The notes beneath the pieces were generated by a model that was given only the letters and a program-made list of their open reading frames with translations, did no database searches and was not told the DNA's origin. Below are positions 36,991 to 47,125 of a stretch of 64,000 bases of DNA, one piece after another. Position 1 is the first letter of the stretch, and each line of letters begins with the position of its first letter. The DNA is from Actinostola sp. cb2023. Taxonomy: Eukaryota > Cnidaria > Anthozoa > Actiniaria > Actinostolidae. Position numbers and translations under genes: made by a program. The stretch is from contig JAUJYZ010001123.1 in assembly GCA_033675265.1 (NCBI GenBank), forward strand, positions 364,001 through 428,000, given 5' to 3'.

Positions 36991-36994
36991 GATA

Positions 36995-37885
36995 CTGTGT
37001 TGTGTCACTATAACATTGCAATTCTGGTTGGAGTGTCTGTCACTGTCTTTGTCATGGTAGTTGTCTGGTCTAATATATGTCATAGTCATTGTCTCTGTTG
37101 TAGTAGTCAGTAATCATTCTAATTCACTATGTGTATACTGTGTCATTGTAACATTGTGTTTCTGGTTCTCATGTATGTAACTGTCTCTGGCATGGATGTT
37201 GTTGTCTGATCTAATGTCGTCATAGTCATTGTCTCTGTTGTAGTAATCAGTAATCATTCTAACTCACTGTCTATACTGTCATTGAAACACTGTGTTTCTG
37301 ATTCTCAGGTTTGTAACCATCTTTGTAATGATGTGCTCTCACCAGGCTTCAGCTTAGAAGGATGCCACAGTTAAAAAGGGCATGATTTACAAAAAACTAT
37401 GAGCAAATGTTCTCTCAAGGGGTGCAAAGATAAATTATATTATCTTAAGATCAGTGGATACATTTATGTAGTTATTATATCACAAAATATGCCAGACTTT
37501 TATTCACTCAAATCATTTCAGGAAAGTGTTTTCGTTTCAATGAAATCATTTTCTAGTTTTGTCTTTAAGCCTCTTTGTATTGTTTAGCTTTTCCCTTTTC
37601 TACCAGATGCACTACTTATATTTGCAGGGAATTGGGTTCAACATGGCAAAAGTCTGGTGAGAACACTGCAAGTTGAGGCAAGATCCAATGAGATCATAGT
37701 CATTGTCTCTGTTGTAGTAGTCAGTATAATCATTCTAATTCACTACATGTATGTCTATACTGTGTCATTGTAACATTGTGTTTCTGGTTCTCATGTATGT
37801 AACTGTCTTTGTCATGGTTGTTGTCTGATCTAATGTCATCATAGTCATTGTCTCTGTTGTAGTAGTCAGTAATCATTCTAATTAA
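36995..37885 (-). repeat. 137-bp tandem repeat, right arm, interrupted
   Basis: About four inverted units related to 30888-31610, split by an insertion at 37331-37665. Shared strings include CATTGTCTCTGTTGTAGTAG and GTAACATTGTGTTTCTGGTT. Confidence 0.8.
37331..37665. mobile_element. MITE nested in the 137-bp array
   Basis: Inverted ends GTGCTCTCACCAGGCTT and the complement of GTGTTCTCACCAGACTT. It interrupts the array, so it inserted after the array formed. Confidence 0.55.
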
Positions 37886-38034
37886 CTATGGTCTTGGAGG
37901 TTAGCCTGAGTGGTGATCATGACAAAGGGCAATAGTTGTATTAATATATTCAATGTTCATGAGTCAAATGTAGTGTAAAAGTACTGCACATGATTAACAC
38001 TTATCTATAATTACAAATGTAGGTCATACACAAC

Positions 38035-38680
38035 CCAATTCAAAATACAATGTACATTTATCAGACACAATGCTATCAACAAACAAACAACTTACTATTC
38101 ACACTGGACTGGTACCATGTAAACACCTTGTCCGAATAACTTTGGTGTGGCTGACTAGGCAGTACGCTCTGCTCATGATCAGATGGTAAAACTACTGACA
38201 TTAACATATTGATCCGGTTCCGTGTGAACAGGATGTACAAGTTTCATACAATTAAAGTGATGGTTCCATGTAAACAGTATGCACTGATCAAATTTTTGAA
38301 TATTTAAAAATTTGTCTGGTACCGTTGTGTCAAATTTGCAGGTTTTTCAAAATGCAATGGCTGCAACTATACTTGGTTGTCAATTCCAAATACTGCTAAT
38401 CTTTTGCTCAAAAGTTGACCACTTTTCTATTTTGTTTGATACTTCAAAATGCTAGGAAACCATTTGTGGAAATCCTTTACAGTGCGGACACACTAACCGG
38501 GACCATTTGAGCAAAACTGACCAATCAGATTACACCTGAAAACAATCACATTCCAACAAACGTTGTCTGGGCCAATCAGCATTATAGCTAGGTAGTAGGT
38601 GGTAGTATTCCAATAGCATGGACACTATTTATCCATACTTGTCTTACATCTGCCTATCGATTCACCGTTTCCTACTTTAG
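38035..38680. other. Intergenic flank of the retrotransposon
   Basis: Unique sequence, nothing recognised. Confidence 0.55.
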
Positions 38681-38855
38681 ATGTGGTTACTAGTAAGCAA
38701 AGTTAACTAGGAGAGATGCCAGGTCAGCGGTATCATTGGTACTGCGCATGCGCCTGGCTCAGTTGCTCGCCACGTTGCTCGCATGCCGCTTGCTCCGCCA
38801 TTGCTCGTTGCTTTGCTCTGCCATTGCTGGTTAGCTTGTGGGTTTTTGCTGTTGC
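38681..38855 (+). repeat. Split direct repeat A1 of the Ngaro-like element
   Basis: Starts ATGTGGTTACTAGTAAGCAA and matches A2 at 43248-43422 over 175 bp with one visible G/A difference. Confidence 0.93.
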
Positions 38856-38960
38856 TTTCGCCTTGTTGGTTCCGAATTTCTGCAAAGTGATTGCCTGTAC
38901 AACTACTCTGCCTTTTAAAAGCGAAGTTATCTTTGGGGAGTATTTGGTTTAATAGGAATC

Positions 38961-40271
38961 ATGCCTCGAGAGACGAGAAACAGCAGGGACAGTTTCATCC
39001 CGTCGTCTTCAAGTTCATCGACCGATTCACCTACCACTACCACTACCACTTGTACTTCTTTGGTGGCGGCTTCGCCCACGGTCACTCCTGCTTCGCCTTC
39101 GGGTACCGTGGCATCTTCGGAATTAATCGCCTCGTTAATTGAAGCGATGAAGGCCCCGTTGTCCTCGATGGTAAACTCGGCATTACTTTCGGCGGGAATC
39201 GCGCCATCGCTGCCGGTACCAAGCATTGTGGCGACCAGCACCCCTTTGCCATTGGCTGGACCTTTGGCTACAACTACAAGGACAAATTCCATCGCCGAAC
39301 AGGCGGCCCTTCTTGGTCAAGCAGGAACAACCTTACCATGGCCATCAGCGACAAATATCGCACCAAATCCTACACATGTGGCCGCTACTATGCCTATGGG
39401 TTCGGCAACCGGCATTCCTGCGTCGTCTTCTTCAGCCAGTTCAGGTACGTTCAATACCCTTGTTGTGTCGTCATTTGTGTCACCGTTCGCTTCACATCAA
39501 TCGGCGGCTCTAAATAGCGCCGCGGGAAGTTCTACACTCGAAAGCGTTATACAGTCGCCCGGATTGGCCCCAACCTTTCAGCAGCCCTTCGTAATCGGCC
39601 CGGGTTATTCCCCCGTGCCATACAAAGTTGTATCTCAAATAATACTTGGCAAGTACGTAAATTTTGAAGATCTCTTACCCGAGAACATCTCCTTTAACGA
39701 GCCAGAACCGCAGTTGATGTTCGAAGGACGTTTGGTGTTCTCTCCTACCCCTAAAAAGAACAAAGGCCAGATAAACGATATTGTCACATGGTTGGAGGCC
39801 TTTACAATCTTCTCACTTATCTTGGGGTCTTATTTCCCAAACCGCTGGGTGGACTTGATAAAGTATAAGCTGCTCATTTTACGTACTTATCGCCAGTTTA
39901 GCGGCAGTCCATGGCTAAACTATGACAAAGAGTTCAGGGAGCAAGCAGCGGCTGAGAGGCAAATCAACTGGTCTACGATGAGTGTTCAGCTCTATAACTT
40001 CCATACAGCTGGGGCCCAGGTACGCCCGAGGGTGTCTGCCTCAAGTACGGTTACATCGGGTCAAGAGGCAGAGGGCTCTAAATTCTCCAAAGTCATCTGC
40101 CATTCGTGGAATGCAGGGCGTTGCATTGCCCCCTCTACGCAGTGCCGCTTCCGTCACGCCTGTAGCACCTGTTCTGGTGAGCACCGCAGTGTCTCTTGCT
40201 ACTCAAGATCGTCCAAATCAGAGCATAGCCGTCATGAGGAGCATTCAGATGCGAAGCGAAGGAAGAGATAA
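38961..40271 (+). CDS. ORF1, gag-like protein of the Ngaro-like element
   Basis: 436 residues from ATG. N-terminal third is rich in Ser, Thr, Pro and Ala (low complexity). The middle has a more ordered segment (about residues 230-350). The C-terminus has a Cys/His cluster at about C380, C388, C395, H399, C401, C404, H408 and C413, compatible with a nucleic-acid-binding knuckle, then a basic tail KRRKR. Position and layout fit the gag-like ORF of DIRS/Ngaro elements; no specific enzymatic role inferred. Confidence 0.8.
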   Translation: MPRETRNSRDSFIPSSSSSSTDSPTTTTTTCTSLVAASPTVTPASPSGTVASSELIASLIEAMKAPLSSMVNSALLSAGIAPSLPVPSIVATSTPLPLAGPLATTTRTNSIAEQAALLGQAGTTLPWPSATNIAPNPTHVAATMPMGSATGIPASSSSASSGTFNTLVVSSFVSPFASHQSAALNSAAGSSTLESVIQSPGLAPTFQQPFVIGPGYSPVPYKVVSQIILGKYVNFEDLLPENISFNEPEPQLMFEGRLVFSPTPKKNKGQINDIVTWLEAFTIFSLILGSYFPNRWVDLIKYKLLILRTYRQFSGSPWLNYDKEFREQAAAERQINWSTMSVQLYNFHTAGAQVRPRVSASSTVTSGQEAEGSKFSKVICHSWNAGRCIAPSTQCRFRHACSTCSGEHRSVSCYSRSSKSEHSRHEEHSDAKRRKR

Positions 40272-40386
40272 AGAAAACAAAAGCACAAACTAGACTTATA
40301 TAAAAATTAACCTTCCTATTGTTCATTGTTACAGTTCTCATTTGCGATGTGTAGTTAAACTAGTTAACGCTATATGCAATTTGTAA

Positions 40387-41778
40387 TATATTGGTTCTCT
40401 TTTAGGATCGTGTGCAGCCCTTCCGGCAGTAGCAAACATTTCACCATTGAACTATGCAAAGTTTTCGCATGAATTACAAAATCACCCAGATAGAGCAATG
40501 GTTGCACAACTTTTGCAAGGTATTAAAGAAGGATTCAATCTAGGTTTTGATGCCTCTGTTTCCTTAAAAGCAGCAAAAAAGAACAAACCATCAGCCTATC
40601 AGCATGCTGGAGTTATTGATGCGTACCTTGGTAATGAGGTTAAGCTAGGACGGGTAGCTGGCCCCTTTGATTCTAGCCCAATTCATCCTCTCCAGATTAG
40701 CAGTTTTGGCGTGATTCCGAAAAAGGGCCAACCTGCGAAGTGGCGCCTGATTATTGATTTATCGTCTCCTTCAGGCCACAGCGTAAATGATGGAATTGAT
40801 GCGGAGGCGTGGTCTCTTCAATACATAAAAATTGATGATATTATCAGCATGCTTACAAAATTTGGGAAGGGAGCTCTTTTGGCAAAATTTGACATTGAAA
40901 CTGCTTATAGGAATATTCCAGTACACCCTGCTGATCGCCATTTGCTCGGAATGAGATGGCGGTCAAAGTTCTATATTGATCTTGTGCTACCCTTTGGCTT
41001 GCGATCTGCCCCTAGCATCTTTAATTCTGTGGCAGAGGCAGCAGAATGGATTTTGAAATCCAATTATTCAATCGAGGATATCCTGCATTACTTAGATGAC
41101 TTTGTTATTGCTAGTCCTGCAAATTCACCCATATGCGCTAATCATCTGTCAATTGCTACCTCGGTGATTAAGGATCTAGGCCTCCCGTTGCACCCTCAAA
41201 AATGTGTGGGCCCAGCATCATGCATGGTGGTTCTTGGTATCGAATTGGATACAGTAGCTGAGACAGCGCGTCTTCCTGATGAAAAATGTTCTGCTATATA
41301 TGATTTGCTATTAGCTTGGTCAGGGTATAAATGGTGTCGCAAGAAAGAATTGCAATCGTTGATAGGTCTGCTCCACCACGCATGCAAGGTCGTATGGCCT
41401 GGTCGCGCTTTCCTTCGCCGTATGATTGACCTGATATGTTGCTTCCGTAACGACAACCATCCAATTCGTCTGAATTCAGAGTTAAAAAAAGACTTGAAAT
41501 GGTGGCTCGATTTCTTTGGCCAGTGGAATGGAATAAGTTTCTTTTTGTTTCCCGGCTTGGAGAATCCGCCCAACGTGTGTGTTGGCTCAGACTCTTCAGG
41601 TACCATTGGCTTTGGAGCTTTCGTGGAGTCCGAATGGTTTAATGGGCAGTGGTCTCCTGACCAGTTTGGTCTTTCCATCGCATACAAGGAACTGTTCCCA
41701 GTGGTGGTTGCAGCTCATGTTTGGGGGATCGATGGTGCCGCCAGCGAGTACTTTTTAGGGTGGACAATGAGTCAGTAG
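40387..41778 (+). CDS. Reverse transcriptase and start of RNase H
   Basis: Frame is open from 40387; no ATG is obvious at the start. A splice-acceptor-like TTCTCTTTTAG at 40394-40404 suggests it could be joined to ORF1 by splicing. RT landmarks, numbered from 40447: KWRLIIDLS near 98-106, AKFDIETAY near 146, LPFGLRSAPS near 191-200 and the catalytic YLDD at 215-218. RNase H begins around VCVGSDSSGT. The frame ends at 41778 after a T-run; the rest of RNase H lies in the -1 frame. Confidence 0.9.
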   Translation, partial: YIGSLLGSCAALPAVANISPLNYAKFSHELQNHPDRAMVAQLLQGIKEGFNLGFDASVSLKAAKKNKPSAYQHAGVIDAYLGNEVKLGRVAGPFDSSPIHPLQISSFGVIPKKGQPAKWRLIIDLSSPSGHSVNDGIDAEAWSLQYIKIDDIISMLTKFGKGALLAKFDIETAYRNIPVHPADRHLLGMRWRSKFYIDLVLPFGLRSAPSIFNSVAEAAEWILKSNYSIEDILHYLDDFVIASPANSPICANHLSIATSVIKDLGLPLHPQKCVGPASCMVVLGIELDTVAETARLPDEKCSAIYDLLLAWSGYKWCRKKELQSLIGLLHHACKVVWPGRAFLRRMIDLICCFRNDNHPIRLNSELKKDLKWWLDFFGQWNGISFFLFPGLENPPNVCVGSDSSGTIGFGAFVESEWFNGQWSPDQFGLSIAYKELFPVVVAAHVWGIDGAASEYFLGWTMSQ

Positions 41779-42026
41779 TGTATATTTTGAATGCTAGAAC
41801 ATCGAAAGAGCCCAATATAATGCATCTGATGAGAAATTTGCTGCTTGCTGCAGCACAGTGGGGTTTTACGTTTTCTGCTGTTCACGTACCAGGAGTTCAT
41901 AATGGCATAGCTGATGCTTTATCTCGTTTCAATTGGCAGGTTTTCCGCCAATTGGCCCCTTTGGCAAAGAAATCTCCGACACCAGTTCCGCAGCAGCTGT
42001 TGGCGCTTTTGTCTCAAACTCCTTAG
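41721..42026 (+). CDS. RNase H continuation in the -1 frame
   Basis: Relevant from about 41750: RVDNESVVYILNARTSKEP, then VHVPGVHNGIADALSRF, which is the C-terminal part of DIRS-type RNase H. It is reached from the RT frame by a -1 shift at about 41750-41757 (ACTTTTTAGG). It could be a programmed shift or a one-base loss in the T-run. Overlaps the recombinase frame downstream. Confidence 0.8.
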   Translation: MGDRWCRQRVLFRVDNESVVYILNARTSKEPNIMHLMRNLLLAAAQWGFTFSAVHVPGVHNGIADALSRFNWQVFRQLAPLAKKSPTPVPQQLLALLSQTP

Positions 42027-42973
42027 AAGGTCGCTGTTTAACATTCATGCATCAGGGTTTAGCCCAGTCTACACATAGGAGCTATTCTAGTGCACAGAAC
42101 AAGTTTATTGATTTCTGTTATACAAGTGGTCACCTCTCATCATCTGGCTCTCCATGCCCAGCTGATGAATGGACACTTTGTTTATTTGCAACAATGTTGG
42201 CAGAATCATTGCGACACTCTTCAATTAAAGTATATTTGTCTGCTGTTCGCTCTTTACATATTGACCAAGGTTTTGCAGATCCATTGCAAAATTGTTTACG
42301 ACTGCAGCGGGTGGTTAGAGGTATCAAACGTATGCAAGGAGTAGCTAGAACAAATATGAGATTGCCAGTGACTTGTGAAGTCTTGAGATTGATACGGTCA
42401 AGTCTGGATGTAACTGCCTACAATGACTGCATGTTCTGGGCAGCATGTACCATGGCTTATTTCGGGTTTCTAAGATCTGCCGAATTTACAGTACCAAGTC
42501 TTTCTGCATTCGACTCCAAGTTTCACTTATCGGCCGAGGATGTGACTGTGGACTCTGCTACATTACCTACATGCTTGCGTTTAAACATAAAAGCTTCTAA
42601 AACTGATCCTTTTCGCCAAGGAAGTTTCATTTATATTGGCCAAGGGTCCTCATCTATCTGCGCAGTCCATGCAGTTCTAGACTATTTGACACGCCGGGGT
42701 AACAATTCTGGCCCCCTGTTTCTAATGGCGAACGGACAGCCGTTATCTCGTCAATTGGTTACAGACCGATTGAGATTCATTTTGCAAGCTTCGGGCTGTA
42801 AAGGAAACTATTCCAGTCATAGTTTCCGGATTGGTGCTGCAACCATGGCAGCAAAAGTGGGCATCCCAGATCATCTCATCCAAGTTATGGGCCGTTGGAG
42901 AAGTTTCGCATATAAACAGTACATTCAGACCCCTTGTGACGTGATTATAAATTCTTCTAAAAAACTGACATGA
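41933..42973 (+). CDS. Tyrosine recombinase of the Ngaro-like element
   Basis: Up to 346 residues; the exact start is unclear (first codons TTG) and overlaps RNase H by about 90 nt. Visible family residues: R181 in GFLRSAE, basic K223 in ASKTD, H296 and R299 in SHSFRIG, W322 in GRWRS, and tyrosine nucleophile candidate Y330 in AYKQYI. Role inferred from the family: site-specific insertion of circular element DNA. Confidence 0.88.
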   Translation: MAGFPPIGPFGKEISDTSSAAAVGAFVSNSLEGRCLTFMHQGLAQSTHRSYSSAQNKFIDFCYTSGHLSSSGSPCPADEWTLCLFATMLAESLRHSSIKVYLSAVRSLHIDQGFADPLQNCLRLQRVVRGIKRMQGVARTNMRLPVTCEVLRLIRSSLDVTAYNDCMFWAACTMAYFGFLRSAEFTVPSLSAFDSKFHLSAEDVTVDSATLPTCLRLNIKASKTDPFRQGSFIYIGQGSSSICAVHAVLDYLTRRGNNSGPLFLMANGQPLSRQLVTDRLRFILQASGCKGNYSSHSFRIGAATMAAKVGIPDHLIQVMGRWRSFAYKQYIQTPCDVIINSSKKLT

Positions 42974-43131
42974 TTGGGTAAGTTTGTCTACTTCTGGGTC
43001 TTATGATGATAATAGCGCGATTGAGGGATGGTGTGCTTGGAGTTCTGTTTTGGGGATGGTGGACATAACCATGGCCTCGCCACGGTCCACCTTCTCCAAG
43101 CACTTCAGTTTGCTTGGAATTGGATATCTTG
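42974..43131 (+). other. Non-coding segment between recombinase and B1
   Basis: Contains a hairpin: TGCTTGGAG...GGTGGAC at 43030-43062 pairing with GTCCACC...CTCCAAGCA at 43086-43102. It could act at RNA level; function unknown. Confidence 0.5.
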
Positions 43132-43247
43132 GGGGGTGACCTGTGGCTAGGTTGCCATGGTTACCTCCTTATTGGCTTGTTGCTTATTGCCGGGAATTCT
43201 GCTGTAGTGAAGGCACCTACATCCCATCCCTCTGCTCGACAAGTTAA
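43132..43247 (+). repeat. Split direct repeat B1
   Basis: 116 bp starting GGGGGTGACCTGTGGCTAGG and ending GACAAGTTAA. Identical by eye to B2 at 43513-43628. Confidence 0.93.
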
Positions 43248-43422
43248 ATGTGGTTACTAGTAAGCAAAGTTAACTAGGAGAGATGCCAGGTCAGCGGTAT
43301 CATTGGTACTGCGCATGCGCCTGGCTCAGTTGCTCGCCACGTTGCTCGCATGCCGCTTGCTCCGCCATTGCTCATTGCTTTGCTCTGCCATTGCTGGTTA
43401 GCTTGTGGGTTTTTGCTGTTGC
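43248..43422 (+). repeat. Split direct repeat A2
   Basis: 175-bp copy of A1, directly abutting B1. Confidence 0.93.
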
Positions 43423-43512
43423 CCCACCCACCCAGCCGCCATTGATAGAAGAAGGAGTGGTAAGTATAACAAGTTTTCCACTGAGAAATCAGTGTGACAA
43501 GGTGCCCATGAA

Positions 43513-43628
43513 GGGGGTGACCTGTGGCTAGGTTGCCATGGTTACCTCCTTATTGGCTTGTTGCTTATTGCCGGGAATTCTGCTGTAGTGAAGGCACCTA
43601 CATCCCATCCCTCTGCTCGACAAGTTAA
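43513..43628 (+). repeat. Split direct repeat B2 (right end of element)
   Basis: Copy of B1 and outer right end. Separated from A2 by a 90-bp spacer (43423-43512). Confidence 0.93.
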
Positions 43629-43708
43629 TTATTTGATAATTTATTATTATTTGCATACCTATGTCCCTGGGACAGACAGTTACCGTATGTGATGCAATAG
43701 TATCTACC

Positions 43709-44589
43709 TACCGTATTTGCCGGTGTATAAGTCGACTCGGTGTATAAGTCGACTCGGTGTATAAGTCGACCCTCTAAAAGAAGGTCAAAATTCCTGATTT
43801 TATCATATATTCTTTGTATAAGTCGACCCTACTTTTTTAAGAGCATCAAGTATATTTTGATGTCAAATCTATTCGAAGTTAGATGCAAAAGCCCCCAAAA
43901 AGTCGGACATTTCCGCACGATCTTGTATCGGCAGCCATTTTGAATTGCTTGGTAACCTGGCGTTGGCATAAACAAAAGCGTAAACAAAAGTTCAAGTTGA
44001 GACGCCTTCAAAAACTAGCAAATTTGTAGTTATCATACCAAAGAACTTCAAACGCTACTAATAAAAAGGTTACTGTATTTATAAATACGATGTTGAACTT
44101 CTTGACGGTTAATATGGACTGGAAACTACTAAACAAAGTCATGTGATTTACAAACAACATGGCGGCTCATCATGTCCCTCGTGTCTGAAGTCCGATAGTT
44201 TGTGGCTCTTCTTTTGCGAATAATCCCAACAAACATCATTTAAAAGATGTTTATCATCGGGTTTAAGGTACAGTGATGACCAAAAGGAAACTACTAAACA
44301 AGGTTATGTGATTTGCGAACAACATGGTGGCTCCGATGAAGTCTCAAGTTCGTCGCAAGTTCGTTGGTTCTAATAAACACTTCTACGCTTCTTCTTTTGA
44401 AAATTATGTGTCATTTATCTCAACAAACATCATTTAGATGTTATCTTAGATAAAGCTATTGATTTAAATGGGTTTTTAAGGTCATTTCTGCTTTGATCGA
44501 TTTTCATACCCAGTGTATAAGTCGAGGTCGATTTTTCAAGCTAAATTTTAGAGGTTAAAAGGTCGACTTATACACCGGCAAATACGGTA
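43709..44589. mobile_element. Non-autonomous DNA element with 28-bp inverted ends
   Basis: The ends are CCGTATTTGCCGGTGTATAA plus GTCGAC and the exact complement at the right, flanked by TA on both sides. GTGTATAAGTCGACTCG is repeated near the left end. An internal direct duplication is seen around GGAAACTACTAAACAA at 44121 and 44288. No transposase. Confidence 0.85.
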
Positions 44590-44656
44590 TATTGTAGCAA
44601 GAACTGAGTTTACTGAACTGTAAGCAGACAATAGGTGACTACTGTGTCTTGTTGCT

Positions 44657-44842
44657 TAGAGTCATTTTCGCATGAGTACAGCAAAGAGTTACAGTTGCTT
44701 ATGGAATCGAAGACATTCTATTCAACCAATCACAGCACGAAATATCATTGCTCAACCAATCTGAATGTGGCACGGTACCGACACTGCGCGACATGAAACG
44801 TACAATAACTATACTTCCCACTCATATGAAAATGACTCTAAT
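44657..44842. repeat. MITE-like inverted repeat
   Basis: TTAGAGTCATTTTCGCATGA at the left and the complement TCATATGAAAATGACTCTAA at the right. Confidence 0.6.
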
Positions 44843-45451
44843 AGAACTTACAACTACATTTGTACTTCAATACTTTTTCTAGCTATCAACAAGAACAGTA
44901 GTATTCTCCATTATAAAATAACTATGATATAATGCATGCTCCGATTGGCCAAAGGATGTGTATGCCACGTGCTCTAGAGAGCACATAGCATGAACACACA
45001 CATGTATTCAAACAGTTTTGTAACTACGCGTCGTTCTTCTCCTAACACTTCTCACATGTTCTGATCAGTCCCTGCATGCTCTCAAACTGCACATAGCATG
45101 CACTCGCGTTTTATATTTCTTCATCAGCACTCGACTCATATTTCTAGTGCATGCATTTATATTATTTTACCTTAGAATTTACCGTACCCCACCCCTCCCC
45201 TTATTTTTATACAAACTTTCAAATTTTCTCAGCTTTTAGAATTTGGTTTTAAATTAGAATTAAGACGTAAAGAATCTTAAAGCAAATTAACAGTCCCATT
45301 TATAAACACGATATTCTACGTTTTGAACTGCTACATGTAAGTCTTAATATCTGTGTTACAGCCATGCTTGCAAATCAGAACAAACCTTCAATAGACAATA
45401 CTCGACATATAAACCCCGATACAGTCAACATTGACCCTAGAAACTCCATAC

Positions 45452-45900
45452 CTGATACCAGAGACGTTATTTACCGTCATCTTTACAGGATCTGATCGTC
45501 TATCAGTCATCCTGCACACGTTATCACGTCAACAAAGTTCCAACAATTGACCTGAAAAATAACATCAACTTATTATTTGCTTTCAATGTAGCTTGTTGAC
45601 TTGTACATCGATTACTCGTTCTCCAGTAGTCAGAAGACGTCAATTATTGTCAAAAAACATGCCAAAATATGAGCACAACAAACGAACGAGGGTCGCCATT
45701 GCCCGCACTTCAAACTCGAAACAACAGTTTGCTTTCACGTTCAAATCGAAGTCAGAACAAGCTAATACTTTCATAAAGTAATAAAAACAAGTCTTACCTA
45801 TCTTGTAGTGTAAATAATGAGACGGTAAAGTTGTTCTTTGATGTCAGAAACCAGCAAAATTCGAAGTTCTTTCTAACTTCCCGCCATTGAATTTGAAGAA
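45452..45900 (-). other. Candidate 5' exons of an unidentified minus-strand gene
   Basis: Minus strand: a putative first exon ending at 45798 with donor GATAG|GTAAGA, preceded by the GC-richer 45880-45940 stretch (CACGTGATCACC). Then acceptor TTTTTCAG before 45551 and an ATG at 45510-45508 opening MTDRRSDPVKMTVNNVSGI, with donor CAG|GTATGG before 45452. Downstream exons were not found. I do not recognise the protein; the exon pair could be chance. Confidence 0.3.
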
Positions 45901-46291
45901 GAGGTGATAGGTGATCACGTGGTACGTAGACCGGCACACAATACCACAGGTAGCCCAACAGTGGGAATGTGAAAAATCATTTTTTTTCAAATATCCTTTC
46001 TTTATATTGAATTAAGGCGAGGAGCACCTTCTCATGGTATAAAACAATTATCTTGCTTTACAACTACTCTGTACTCCAACCCTACAAGCTCAAGTAAGAT
46101 GGTCTGACATCCATCCTTCTGAATTTGTGCTCTGCAACCGTCTCTTCCATCCCCGGTCCATTCGAACAGAGCCTCTCAGTGGACAACTTCAAAAGGAACT
46201 TCAAGCCACTTTTATTTAGAAAGCTTACCGTTGATATAAACATACATGTACCTATACAGTGTGTACACTCGATCATAAATTAACATAATAT

Positions 46292-46548
46292 AATAATATT
46301 CATGAAAAAAATCCTTGATTCTGATTGGCTAAGAGCTAGCAGTGCAGTTCCAGACACATGATGCAAGTTTTCTTGTAACAACGTTGCGCGCAACAAGTTT
46401 TTTTTGGGGTGTCACATGATGCAACGTCGCACACAATATTTGCAGAAGTAGAACTTGATCCTACTTCTGCAACTGTTGGGTGCAGCATTGCAAGAAAAGT
46501 TGTCCAGGCCTTTGCACAGTGCAAATTAATTTTTTCATGAATATTATT
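46292..46548. repeat. MITE-like palindromic element
   Basis: AATAATATTCATGAAAAAA at the left with complement TTTTTTCATGAATATTATT at the right, and nested palindromes inside around CACATGATGCAA and TGTTGCGCGCAACA. Just upstream, 46100-46240 has a weak LINE-like open segment (VDNFKRNFKPLLF). Confidence 0.6.
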
Positions 46549-46549
46549 A

Positions 46550-47125
46550 ATTGGTAATCATACGGTTTTTCATTCAATTTGGAATAATTTGCACTCGTGT
46601 GGTTTTCAAAGAACTCACGTTACACTAACCCATAATTTTGATACTGTTTAAAATAGAACACTTGTGCAAATTATATATCACTAATTTCCCTTGACATGGT
46701 ATTACTTTTAAATATTTCATAAATTTATAATTTTAGATGGGAATCATTCATTTAGGTTTTGGGTACCAGGTGCAGATTTAGGGTGGGGTGAAGGAGGCGC
46801 AGGCCGCCCCTTTTGGAAATTCGAATACCCTTTTTGCCCCCCAAAAACACATAAAATTTGTCTGAAACTAATGTCCAACCTGATCATGCCCCCCCCCCCC
46901 CCCCTGATCCACCCCTGGGTACTGACTTTTTTTTTCTTTTTGTGGGTGGGGAAGCTAGGAGAGTTAGTTGCTCAGTTTCCCTTTCCTTCTATTCTCTTTG
47001 TTGTCCATTTTTTCAACTCTTTTATTCACGTTTCTTTTTTGAAGAGAAAGAGAACAATACAGATAAACCAGTAAATAAAATATTGTGTTCAGCATGACAA
47101 TAAAGAGACAAACTTTTTCTTGTAA
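46550..47125. other. Intergenic between the two genes' repeat region and GLG1 3' end
   Basis: Contains a poly-C run of about 19 nt at 46888-46906 and plus-strand AATAAA-like motifs near 47075-47100. No gene recognised. Confidence 0.5.

Larger units (their letters stand above)
30690..38035. repeat. Large inverted repeat, about 7.3 kb overall
   Basis: The left arm (about 30690-31610) and right arm (about 36990-38035) are diverged reverse complements. Both contain the 137-bp unit and the same outer flank, e.g. GGCTAACCTCCAAGACCATA near 30871 and its complement near 37886, and ATGTGCAGTAC at the outer edges. The loop holds unique sequence and a 72-bp array. It may be an old foldback element or an inverted duplication. 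Confidence 0.65.
38681..43628 (+). mobile_element. Ngaro-like tyrosine-recombinase retrotransposon, near-intact
   Basis: 4,948 bp. Order: A1 repeat, gag-like ORF, reverse transcriptase/RNase H, tyrosine recombinase, B1, A2, B2. Split direct repeats with DIRS-order genes and a recombinase in place of a DDE integrase fit the Ngaro/PAT-type layout of YR retrotransposons. Family knowledge: such elements integrate through a circular DNA intermediate and make no target duplication; none is visible. A1/A2 differ at about one position and B1/B2 look identical, so insertion is recent. The only lesion candidate is a -1 frame change in RNase H. Confidence 0.9.

Noticed and set aside
46100..46240. LINE C-terminal fragment (VDNFKRNFKPLLF)
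   Set aside because: Too short and no neighbouring reverse transcriptase sequence; resemblance may be chance.
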